A stretch of DNA of 5,151 nucleotides from Anaerolineae bacterium (GTDB lineage: Bacteria > Chloroflexota > Anaerolineae > JAFGEY01). Where the stretch lies: NCBI GenBank assembly GCA_016931365.1, contig JAFGEY010000289.1:1-5151 (forward strand), written 5' to 3'. A program made the translations under genes and the position numbers. This document shows, piece after piece, positions 1 through 5,072 of the stretch (position 1 is its first letter; each line of letters begins with the position of its first letter). The notes under the pieces are model-generated. The model worked only from the letters and a program-made list of their open reading frames with translations, was not told the origin of the DNA and searched no databases.

Positions 1-201
1 GGCGACCATCAGCCCTTTTTTCAGGCCGTTGACGTAACGCGGCATGCGGGCGATGCCGTGTGAGGGAATGCCGCGCAGGTCGGCGGCGAGCAAAACGTCG
101 GCCGACGTTTCGGCGTCCTGGGGATTAAGGCCGTAACGTTCGAATACGGCGCGGCAAAAGGTTTTGAGCGTTTCGTAGGCAACGCGGACAAATTCAGCCA
201 T
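1..201 (-). CDS. Ldh2-family (malate/L-lactate-type) oxidoreductase, N-terminal part only
   Basis: The first 67 residues of a protein that continues beyond the left edge. They begin MAEFVRVAYETLKTF and carry a D-L-R-G-I-x-S-H-G-I-A-R block at residues 41-52, followed by a Tyr-Val and Leu-x-x-Gly pattern. This is the N-terminal signature of the Ldh2/malate dehydrogenase type 2 family, which includes ureidoglycolate, sulfolactate and 2,3-diketogulonate dehydrogenases. These are cytosolic NAD(P)-dependent enzymes that interconvert 2-hydroxy acids and 2-oxo acids. The substrate cannot be told from this fragment because the cofactor and substrate regions lie outside. The ATG at 201 is preceded by AAGGAG five nt away, which fixes the start. 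The gene lies 70 nt after the sugar isomerase gene on the same strand, so a shared sugar or hydroxy-acid pathway is plausible. Family assignment is firm; the specific reaction is open. Confidence 0.85.
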   Translation of the reverse strand, partial: MAEFVRVAYETLKTFCRAVFERYGLNPQDAETSADVLLAADLRGIPSHGIARMPRYVNGLKKGLMVA

Positions 202-227
202 AGGGTCTCCTTGTGACGTTGGATATG

Positions 228-263
228 GAGAAACCAGGTTTTTTGATAAAAGCCTGGTTTCTC
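228..263. repeat. Intergenic inverted repeat / hairpin between isomerase and dehydrogenase genes
   Basis: The arms at 228-238 (GAGAAACCAGG) and 253-263 (CCTGGTTTCTC) are perfect 11-bp reverse complements. Pairing continues inward through one T/G position (239/252) and four T:A pairs (240-243 with 248-251), giving a 16-step stem closed by the 4-nt loop TGAT. The T/G position is a G-U wobble in plus-strand RNA but a C-A mismatch in minus-strand RNA. No run of T follows on the minus strand, so it is not a classical intrinsic terminator for the isomerase gene. It could be an mRNA-stabilising or attenuating hairpin, or one copy of a dispersed palindromic element. Confidence 0.75.
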
Positions 264-271
264 ATCGGTGC

Positions 272-1066
272 TCAGTAGCCAGCGGTCCGGGCAAAGGCCT
301 GAAGGACTTCCAGTGCCTTGGGCGCATCCTTTGCCATATCGTCCCAGCGGCCCTCAATCGACAGCCGCCCGTCAAAGCCGCCCTTTTTGAGCGCGTCAAA
401 AAACTGCGCAAAATCGCACGCTTCCAGGCCGGGCGCTTTGCGCGAGGCATAGGTGGCGATGTGCGCGTGCGCGATCAGCGGCATGCTGTCTACCAGGTCG
501 TCATAGCTGTCGTTGTCGAGCGCCCAGTGATACCCATCGACCAGCAGGCGGATATAGGGGTGATCGACCTGACGCACGTACTCGGCGCTCTCGCCGACGG
601 TAGTAAACACGTTGCACTCGCGCAGGTTGAGCGGCTCGACAACGATCAGCACACCGTGACGTTGCGCCACCGGGCCGAGCATCTTGCCAAAGTCGAGCAA
701 TTGCCGCCACGCCTGGTCGCGGCTGAACCCGTCGGGGATGCGGCGCGCGCCGCCGGAGCCGAAAACGATGGTCTGGATGCCCGCCCGCGCCGCCCGCGCG
801 CAGGCCAGATCGACATAGACGGCCAGCGCGTCCATATCGACCTCCGTCCCGGTGATTTTGAGGTTCCCGGGCAAAAAGCAGTTGGCTGCTTCACAGGGCA
901 GCGCCGAGGCCTGGATGCGCGCCAGTTCAGGGGCAAAGGCTGCTTCCTCGCCGGCGTCTTCGCCGACGGTTTTGAGGTGATTTTGCACGTGCAATTCGAT
1001 GAATTCGAATCCCGCCTGGGCCAGCGCCGGGGCGTTGATGGGGTCTGTACAGACGCCGTATCGCAT
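272..1066 (-). CDS. Sugar phosphate isomerase/epimerase-like TIM-barrel protein
   Basis: A 264-residue protein of the xylose isomerase-like TIM-barrel superfamily (AP endonuclease 2 fold), the usual size for single-domain sugar epimerases and hydroxypyruvate isomerase relatives. Candidate divalent-metal ligands are Glu144 (VVEPLN), Asp177 (LLVDGYHW), His202 (AHAHIA) and Glu238 (LSIEGRW). His180, three residues after the Asp, and Arg209 match positions that contact substrate in D-tagatose 3-epimerase. The ligand spacing of 33, 25 and 36 residues is close to that family. It should therefore isomerise or epimerise a ketose or similar sugar through a metal-bound enediolate, in the cytosol; the substrate is unknown. 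No signal peptide is seen. The frame stays open upstream to 1282, but that stretch overlaps the HD gene. The ATG at 1066, with AAAGGAG seven nt before it, is the sensible start. The HD gene ends 19 nt upstream, so the two are probably cotranscribed. Confidence 0.9.
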   Translation of the reverse strand: MRYGVCTDPINAPALAQAGFEFIELHVQNHLKTVGEDAGEEAAFAPELARIQASALPCEAANCFLPGNLKITGTEVDMDALAVYVDLACARAARAGIQTIVFGSGGARRIPDGFSRDQAWRQLLDFGKMLGPVAQRHGVLIVVEPLNLRECNVFTTVGESAEYVRQVDHPYIRLLVDGYHWALDNDSYDDLVDSMPLIAHAHIATYASRKAPGLEACDFAQFFDALKKGGFDGRLSIEGRWDDMAKDAPKALEVLQAFARTAGY

Positions 1067-1073
1067 TTCTGAT

Positions 1074-1080
1074 CTCCTTT
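1074..1080 (-). promoter_or_regulatory. Strong ribosome binding site fixing the isomerase start
   Basis: Read on the minus strand this is AAAGGAG, seven nt before the ATG at 1066. It lies in the 19-nt gap after the HD gene stop (TAA, 1086-1088). It rules out the longer open frame reaching 1282. Confidence 0.85.
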
Positions 1081-1085
1081 GACTT

Positions 1086-1919
1086 TTATTCTTCATGTTC
1101 GATTTCAAACACGTGAGCGGACAGGTTAAAAACCCACAGTTTGCCTTCCTGGCTGCGCCGCAGGTAGTCGAGGGCGTCGCGGATATAGTCATCGACGACG
1201 TCCCAGTAAAAGCGGGCATAGCGCTTGCGCATATCGCCGGGGTTCTTGTAGCCGTATTTTTCGTTGGCGCCCAGTTCTTCAAATTCGTAAAACAGGGCCG
1301 GAATTTTGCGCAGGTAGTTTGGATCGCCTAACTGCCCGATGAAATCGGCGGCGCGCAGCAGGCCGGAGTAGCCCTTGGTGTCCTGGTAGGTTTCGTCGGT
1401 AGGCGGAGGAAAGCGACTCATTTCAATATAATTGGCGATCCGTTCGGCATCGACATCGACGATCGCGCCGCCACCAAAGCGTTCGCGGACAAACAACTTG
1501 CTGCGGTCGACGTGATAGGGGGTCATCGCCACGTCGGTACCGCCGTCCGGGACGGCTACGGTCTCGTTGCCGATGCCGGTGGCGTAAAGTCCTTTTCCGT
1601 CGACGCGGCAGATGCCCCGCACATAGCCAATGTCGTGGCAGAGCAGGGCAATGTTAAAGTGCAGCCAGTCCTTGGGAAAAACACCGCCCTCGACGAGATG
1701 TTTGCCCTTCAAGATCGACTGTCCGACCTGAGTGACCATGATCGTATGCTCGACGTTGTGATACAATGCGTCCGAGTTGGCGATGTTTTCGAGCACCACA
1801 CGTCCCGTCCACGCAGCAATGTTGGCGAACTGCGGCTCCAGGTCGCCGTACATCTGACGATAGGCTTCTTTGAGTTCGCTCACAAACTGATCGATAACCA
1901 GTCGCTGTGGATTAAACAT
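1086..1919 (-). CDS. HD-domain metal-dependent phosphohydrolase with YHNxxH signature
   Basis: A 277-residue soluble protein with no signal peptide or membrane segment. Residues 53-58 read YHNVEH and residues 95-96 are His-Asp in ALLCHDIGY; later come His136 and Asp192 in the LLRAADFIGQLGDP stretch. The His...His-Asp...Asp series is the metal-binding arrangement of the HD superfamily. The YHNxxH form resembles class I cyclic-nucleotide phosphodiesterases more than the usual GHPP-type HD enzymes. It probably cleaves a phosphomonoester or phosphodiester, perhaps a nucleotide; the substrate is not deducible. The C-terminal third is rich in Tyr and charged residues and shows no second domain that I recognise. 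The start is supported by AGGAG seven nt upstream. A promoter candidate lies directly before it, so it is likely the first gene of a block that continues with the isomerase and the dehydrogenase. Confidence 0.85.
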   Translation of the reverse strand: MFNPQRLVIDQFVSELKEAYRQMYGDLEPQFANIAAWTGRVVLENIANSDALYHNVEHTIMVTQVGQSILKGKHLVEGGVFPKDWLHFNIALLCHDIGYVRGICRVDGKGLYATGIGNETVAVPDGGTDVAMTPYHVDRSKLFVRERFGGGAIVDVDAERIANYIEMSRFPPPTDETYQDTKGYSGLLRAADFIGQLGDPNYLRKIPALFYEFEELGANEKYGYKNPGDMRKRYARFYWDVVDDYIRDALDYLRRSQEGKLWVFNLSAHVFEIEHEE

Positions 1920-1945
1920 CGGCCTGCTCCTGTCCGTGTCTGTCT

Positions 1946-1985
1946 ATTGTACCCAGATTGTACACGAAATAGGCGGGTTTTTCAA
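1946..1985 (-). promoter_or_regulatory. Sigma70-like promoter for the HD gene block, with a duplicated -10 hexamer
   Basis: Read on the minus strand, TTGAAA (1985-1980) is followed after 17 nt by TACAAT (1962-1957), close to consensus with ideal spacing. A second TACAAT lies 11 nt further on at 1951-1946, where the transcription start would be expected. It starts only 7 nt after the CBM9-like gene stop, in the 73-nt gap before the HD gene, so it separates the two minus-strand blocks. Transcription is inferred, not shown. Confidence 0.6.
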
Positions 1986-1992
1986 GCAGATT

Positions 1993-2823
1993 TCACACCG
2001 ATCGGTTCACAAAGCGCACCTGGCTCCACCGTTCGGGGATATGCATATTGATGTAGCCGTGCCGGTTCCACGACCAGTCTTCCCAGATGTTGTTGCCCTG
2101 CGCGTCGTGAAAGTGCTGGCAGCGCGATGCGCCGATCCGCCACACGTCGCCGTCTTGCGGGGGGATGGGCTTGCCCAGCGCTTTCAGCCCGGCCCAGGGC
2201 AGCGCAAACTCGACCGTCCAGCCGTTGTCGCGGATTGCCGGGCAGTTCAAACTGCCATCGACGCGGACGGCGTGCTTGAGGCCGGGCAGTTCCCAATCCA
2301 TCTCGCCAAAACGACCCAGCTTGTCGTCGAGCCGCGGTTCAAAGTACAGGGAATTCTCGGTCTTGAGAAAGCGGTCGAGCAGCGCTACATCCTGCCGGGC
2401 AACAACCGGCTCCAACCAGGTCCAAAACACCTCATAGATGGTGTTGATCGGGTTGACGCCCAATTCGTAATACACGCCTTCACCCTGGACGAAAATCTCG
2501 GCATCGCTGTCATAGTTGTAAACGTGGTCGTGGTGCTCGACGTGCGTGCCCCAGATTTCGTGATCCTCAAAGCGGTAGGCCGCATAGAGGCACTCGTCAT
2601 CCCACAGCAGGGCCAGGCGCGAATCGAGTTTGACCGCCACGCCGGTGTCCATCTTGACAAAAGGCGGCGACCATTGAGCACGCTGCCAGACTGCCTCATC
2701 CAGCGCGCCGTCCACGCGGATCGGCTCCGGCGTGCGCAGGCACTCGTATTCGTGAACAGGCAGCAGATCAAGCCCGTCGAATGAGCCTTGTGGCAGGTTG
2801 ATGCTGCGCGGCATTTTGAACAT
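1993..2823 (-). CDS. Carbohydrate-binding family 9-like (CBM9/DOMON-type) protein
   Basis: A 276-residue protein with the hallmarks of a CBM9-like domain. Residues 35-46 (IRVDGALDEAVW) are the typical opening, an aromatic-rich strand at 70-91 includes LALLWDDECLYAAYRF and ends HEIWG, and another follows at 105-130 with D-A-E-I-F. Residues 201-211 (GWTVEFALPWA) match the closing strand pattern of this fold. Family members bind glycans or sit as accessory domains in xylanases and sugar-processing enzymes. Here the domain is nearly the whole protein, no catalytic module is fused, and no signal peptide is evident, so its cell location and ligand are uncertain. The ATG at 2823 has AAAGGA seven nt upstream; an internal Met at residue 4 has no better site. 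It is the last gene of the hydrolase block, 21 nt after the broken small frame. Confidence 0.85.
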   Translation of the reverse strand: MFKMPRSINLPQGSFDGLDLLPVHEYECLRTPEPIRVDGALDEAVWQRAQWSPPFVKMDTGVAVKLDSRLALLWDDECLYAAYRFEDHEIWGTHVEHHDHVYNYDSDAEIFVQGEGVYYELGVNPINTIYEVFWTWLEPVVARQDVALLDRFLKTENSLYFEPRLDDKLGRFGEMDWELPGLKHAVRVDGSLNCPAIRDNGWTVEFALPWAGLKALGKPIPPQDGDVWRIGASRCQHFHDAQGNNIWEDWSWNRHGYINMHIPERWSQVRFVNRSV

Positions 2824-2844
2824 TGTTTGATCCTTTCGTTTCGC

Positions 2845-3238
2845 TCATATATCTTTGATTTGAATAATATAGTGCTGCAATGTTTCAAGAACCTGGTCGA
2901 CCAGGTGGGCATAGTTTTGCGAAAAAGTGAGCGTGCGCGCCTGGATGTTGGCCTCAATCGGGCAGCGTTGTTCGAGCAACCGGTCGCGGACCTGTTCCAG
3001 CGGTTCGACCTCTGGAAAATAGAGGATTGTCGTCGTCTGTCGGTTGACGCTCAGTGGTTGTTTTGCGCGGGGCTGGGGCGGCTCCGGGCGGGCGCGTTTG
3101 GCAAAGACCGTTTGCGTGTCCTATGGAAGGCGAGGCTGCTTCCTGACTGGAAAAGCCGCGCACTTTGCATAAAGCCTTAACGTCGGCATTGCTCAGTTCT
3201 TTTTCGCACATTTGATGGAGCATGGCTAGTTCATCCAT
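2845..3238 (-). pseudogene. Small gene of unknown function, apparently frameshifted or internally deleted
   Basis: The ATG at 3238 has AAGGA seven nt upstream, overlapping the hydrolase stop codon. It opens a frame beginning MDELAMLHQMCEKELSNADV, followed by a helix-like stretch ending GFSSQEAAS at about residue 36. That frame then becomes Pro/Arg/Thr-rich and stops at 2954 (94 residues). From about 3050 the +1 frame instead looks clearly coding: it reads TTTILYFPEVEPLEQVRDRL, then a charged helix-like segment containing FSQNYAHLVDQVLETLQHY, and stops at 2845, just 21 nt before the CBM9-like gene. That second frame is closed by TAG at 3123-3121, so the frame change lies downstream of 3121. 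The total of 394 nt is one more than a multiple of three. Likely explanations are a one-base indel, a remnant of a longer gene with an internal deletion, or less likely programmed frameshifting. I do not recognise the family. Confidence 0.55.
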
Positions 3239-3245
3239 ATGTTTA

Positions 3246-3250
3246 TCCTT
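3246..3250 (-). promoter_or_regulatory. Ribosome binding site of the small broken gene, overlapping the hydrolase stop
   Basis: On the minus strand AAGGA lies seven nt before the ATG at 3238 and shares bases with the hydrolase TAA (3251-3249). This suggests translational coupling and supports 3238 rather than the upstream in-frame Met at 3286, which lies inside the hydrolase gene. Confidence 0.7.
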
Positions 3251-4169
3251 ATTCGCCGTCCAGGAGTGCGGCATCGAAAAAGGCATTCAGCGTTTCGGCA
3301 TAGGCCCGGGGGCGCATCTGTGGCCCATCACCGTGTCCGGCCTCCGGGATGTGATAAAATGTCTTTGGCTCGCCGGCCAACTCGAAATAGTGGTGCGTCA
3401 TCCAATATCCGGCATCATCTTCCGGCCCATTGGCGATGAACAGCAGCGGGCGTGGGCTGAGGCGCGGCAGGCCCTCGACGACGCCTTGGGGCATCTCGAC
3501 GCCGGTGCGCAGCATCATCCCGGCAAAACCGAGCCGGTAACTCAAGCCGATCCATCTGTATTGCAGCGTGCGACGCGGAGGCAGGTCAGACAGAATTGCA
3601 AAACCGGGATCGTCGACGGCAACGACCTGAATCTGTTCGAGTTGGGCTGCCGCGCGCAGTGCGATCTGTCCGCCGGTGGAAAATCCAAACAGTCCGATCC
3701 TCTGCGGATCGACGCCGGGGCGGGACAAAAGGAACTCAACGGCCGCGGCAACGTCCTGGGGATCGCTCCAGCCAAAAGTGCGGTATTGAGCCTGGCTTTC
3801 CCCGTGGCCGCGCAGGTCGTACAGCAGCGTGCCATAGCCCTGATCGGCCAGCGCGTATGCCCGATCGAGCATTTCGACGCGGTGCGCGCCATAGCCGTGC
3901 AGCAGGATAATCGCTGCCCCGTTTTGCGAGGGAATGTACCAACCCGATAGTTGCGTGCCATCCCGGCTGATCAGGACGATCGATTCGTAATCCAGCCCCA
4001 GGTCGTTGGGCGTGTTGCAACAGATTGGCCTGTTCACCGGAGTGGTGGTGATGATCACCCACAGAATCACATAGCCGGCGTAAAACATCACCAGCCCGCC
4101 GATCAGCCCCACGCCCAACAAGCGGAGCCAGTAGCGGACATTGCGTTTAGTTTGTTTTTGCAGAGCCAT
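3249..4169 (-). CDS. Membrane-anchored alpha/beta hydrolase (serine hydrolase family)
   Basis: A 306-residue protein. The N-terminus is basic (MALQKQTKRNVR) and is followed by a hydrophobic segment at about residues 16-41, which should be an uncleaved anchor leaving the catalytic domain outside the cytoplasmic membrane. The alpha/beta hydrolase core has HGYG at 91-94 (oxyanion hole), YDLRGHGES at 117-125, the nucleophile elbow GFSTGG at 162-167 with Ser164, a probable acid at Asp251 or Asp252, and His279 in PEAGHGDG. All three triad positions appear present, so it is probably an active esterase, lipase or peptidase-like enzyme; the substrate is unknown. The start has AGGAG nine nt upstream. 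It heads the block containing the small broken gene and the CBM9-like gene and is divergent from the response regulator gene. Confidence 0.88.
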   Translation of the reverse strand: MALQKQTKRNVRYWLRLLGVGLIGGLVMFYAGYVILWVIITTTPVNRPICCNTPNDLGLDYESIVLISRDGTQLSGWYIPSQNGAAIILLHGYGAHRVEMLDRAYALADQGYGTLLYDLRGHGESQAQYRTFGWSDPQDVAAAVEFLLSRPGVDPQRIGLFGFSTGGQIALRAAAQLEQIQVVAVDDPGFAILSDLPPRRTLQYRWIGLSYRLGFAGMMLRTGVEMPQGVVEGLPRLSPRPLLFIANGPEDDAGYWMTHHYFELAGEPKTFYHIPEAGHGDGPQMRPRAYAETLNAFFDAALLDGE

Positions 4170-4203
4170 CGCGCGCTGCTCCTATCGGATTTGGGCTCTG
4201 TTT

Positions 4204-4230
4204 TACCACATTTATACCACTTTGTCCACT
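4204..4230. promoter_or_regulatory. Three phased TACCAC-like direct repeats, candidate operator
   Basis: TACCACA (4204-4210), TACCACT (4215-4221) and GTCCACT (4224-4230) share a CCAC core at steps of 11 and 9 nt, about one helical turn. OmpR/PhoB-type regulators typically bind tandem direct half-sites at about 10-11 bp spacing, and such a regulator is encoded next door. The repeats overlap the minus-strand -10 candidate and lie just upstream of the plus-strand -35. Binding is inferred from layout only. Confidence 0.35.
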
Positions 4231-4241
4231 CGTTGCGGCAA
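4211..4241 (-). promoter_or_regulatory. Candidate promoter of the hydrolase block
   Basis: On the minus strand TTGCCG (4241-4236) and TATAAA (4216-4211) are separated by 19 nt, which is a long spacer. An alternative pair is TGGACA followed after 17 nt by TAAAAC. Either would start transcription shortly before the hydrolase ATG at 4169. The -35 overlaps that of the divergent regulator promoter. Confidence 0.4.
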
Positions 4242-4262
4242 GATGGTGTTTTGAGGTATAAT
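4233..4262 (+). promoter_or_regulatory. Sigma70-like promoter of the response regulator gene
   Basis: TTGCGG (4233-4238) is followed after 18 nt by a perfect TATAAT (4257-4262). Transcription would start near 4269, which excludes the in-frame ATG at 4261 as a start because it lies inside the -10 box. Confidence 0.6.
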
Positions 4263-4295
4263 GCGTGTATCTATCCAACGGCTTGCGCACAAAAT

Positions 4296-4301
4296 GAGGA
4301 G
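4296..4301 (+). promoter_or_regulatory. Ribosome binding site favouring a GTG start for the regulator
   Basis: GAGGAG lies four nt before GTG at 4306. The alternative ATG at 4294 has no purine-rich site in front of it. The spacing is slightly short, so the GTG choice is likely but not certain. Confidence 0.6.
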
Positions 4302-4305
4302 CACC

Positions 4306-5001
4306 GTGGGAGAACGTATTCTAGTGGTTGAGGACGATCCGGTCTGTCTTCGTCTCATCGCGCATACGTTGGAGGCGGCAGGATACCAGGTATTTACGGC
4401 CCCAGACGGCAGGCAGGGCATTCAGCAGTTTCATATGCGCCATCCTCACCTGGTTTTATTGGACGTGATGATGCCTGAACTGGATGGCTGGGACGTTTGT
4501 CGGCGTATCCGCGAGATCTCGACCGTGCCGGTGATTATGCTCACCTGGCGGCAGGACGAAGATGACGTGGTGCGTGGTCTAAAGACCGGCGCCGATGGGT
4601 ATCTGACCAAACCTGTCCAACCTAAAGCCCTGCAGGCGCGGGTGGAGGCGTTTTTGCGGCGTGCGCGCATTCCGCCCGATGAACACGCCGATCAATCTCT
4701 GCGTTTTGGCGATGGCGAGTTGCTTATCGAGCCATCTGAACGCCGTGTTCTGGTTGGCGGACAGGAAATTCATTTGTCTCCTACCGAATACGATCTGTTG
4801 ATCTTTTTTGCCCGCCATCCCAACCGCGTTTTTTCGAACGAGATCATCCTCGATCGCGTCTGGCCGTTGGATGCTGAAGTCAGCGTCAACAACATCAAGT
4901 GGTATATTCGCCAATTGCGCATCAAGATCGAACCTGACCCCAATCATCCCCGCTTTTTGCTCACCGAGCGCGGCAGTGGGTATCGATTTTCGCCGCTCTG
5001 A
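4306..5001 (+). CDS. OmpR/PhoB-family response regulator
   Basis: A 231-residue protein from the GTG start. Residues 3-120 form a receiver domain with the acidic pair Asp10/Asp11 (LVVEDD), phospho-acceptor Asp53 (LLDVMMPE), switch Thr80 (VIMLT) and Lys102 (YLTKPV). All catalytic positions are intact, so it should be phosphorylatable. Residues 132-231 form a winged-helix DNA-binding domain of the OmpR/PhoB type, with LSPTEYDLL near 157-165, a recognition-helix region around EVSVNNIKWYIRQLR (191-205) and the closing hairpin TERGSGYRF (220-228). It should activate or repress genes in response to a sensor kinase, but no kinase gene follows within the window. Trp81 sits directly after the switch Thr, where a small residue is common. 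Longer starts at 4261 and 4294 exist. It is divergent from the hydrolase and may control it and itself. Confidence 0.92.
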   Translation: MGERILVVEDDPVCLRLIAHTLEAAGYQVFTAPDGRQGIQQFHMRHPHLVLLDVMMPELDGWDVCRRIREISTVPVIMLTWRQDEDDVVRGLKTGADGYLTKPVQPKALQARVEAFLRRARIPPDEHADQSLRFGDGELLIEPSERRVLVGGQEIHLSPTEYDLLIFFARHPNRVFSNEIILDRVWPLDAEVSVNNIKWYIRQLRIKIEPDPNHPRFLLTERGSGYRFSPL

Positions 5002-5006
5002 CCTCT

Positions 5007-5049
5007 CGCACATTTGTGCGCCGCACAAAATGTGCGCCACAAATGTGCG
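5007..5049. repeat. Inverted and direct repeat cluster after the response regulator gene
   Basis: CGCACATTTGTG (5007-5018) is exactly reverse-complementary to CACAAATGTGCG (5038-5049). A third near-copy, CACAAAATGTGCG (5024-5036), has one extra A and forms a tandem direct repeat with the right arm (the shared tail ATGTGCGCCAC occurs twice). RNA could fold into either of two competing hairpins. It begins six nt after the regulator stop. No T-run follows on the plus strand, so it is not a standard intrinsic terminator, though it may still act on the regulator mRNA end or a converging transcript. Confidence 0.7.
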
Positions 5050-5052
5050 CCA

Positions 5053-5064
5053 CGTAAATTTACG
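5053..5064. repeat. Perfect 12-bp palindrome CGTAAATTTACG
   Basis: A fully self-complementary AT-centred site, four bases beyond the repeat cluster. It could be a binding site for a dimeric protein or the edge of a dispersed repeat element. Only the symmetry is directly visible. Confidence 0.5.
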
Positions 5065-5072
5065 GTAACTGC

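Noticed and set aside
228..263. Rho-independent terminator of the isomerase gene
   Set aside because: No T-run follows the stem on the minus strand, and a same-strand gene with a good ribosome binding site starts shortly after.
461..1072. 203-residue plus-strand open frame
   Set aside because: It lies antisense to the isomerase gene, which has clear family motifs and a strong ribosome binding site; the antisense frame has no recognisable domain and reflects GC-rich codon use.
1067..1282. N-terminal extension of the isomerase to an upstream Met
   Set aside because: It overlaps the end of the HD gene, has a composition unlike the rest of the protein, and is made unnecessary by AAAGGAG seven nt before the ATG at 1066.
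1936..2784. 282-residue plus-strand open frame opposite the CBM9-like gene
   Set aside because: The minus-strand product has recognisable CBM9-like strands, whereas the plus-strand product has no coherent family pattern, and its start lies in the promoter region of the HD gene.
3222..3950. 242-residue plus-strand open frame opposite the hydrolase
   Set aside because: It is the antisense shadow of a hydrolase with an intact GxSxG elbow and triad; no domain is visible in the plus-strand translation.
4261..4305. Longer start of the response regulator at ATG 4261
   Set aside because: The codon overlaps the TATAAT box and has no ribosome binding site; receiver domains normally begin a few residues before the first beta strand, as the GTG at 4306 gives.
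5007..5064. CRISPR array
   Set aside because: The repeats are about 13 nt, adjacent and partly inverted, with no regularly spaced unique spacers and no cas genes nearby.
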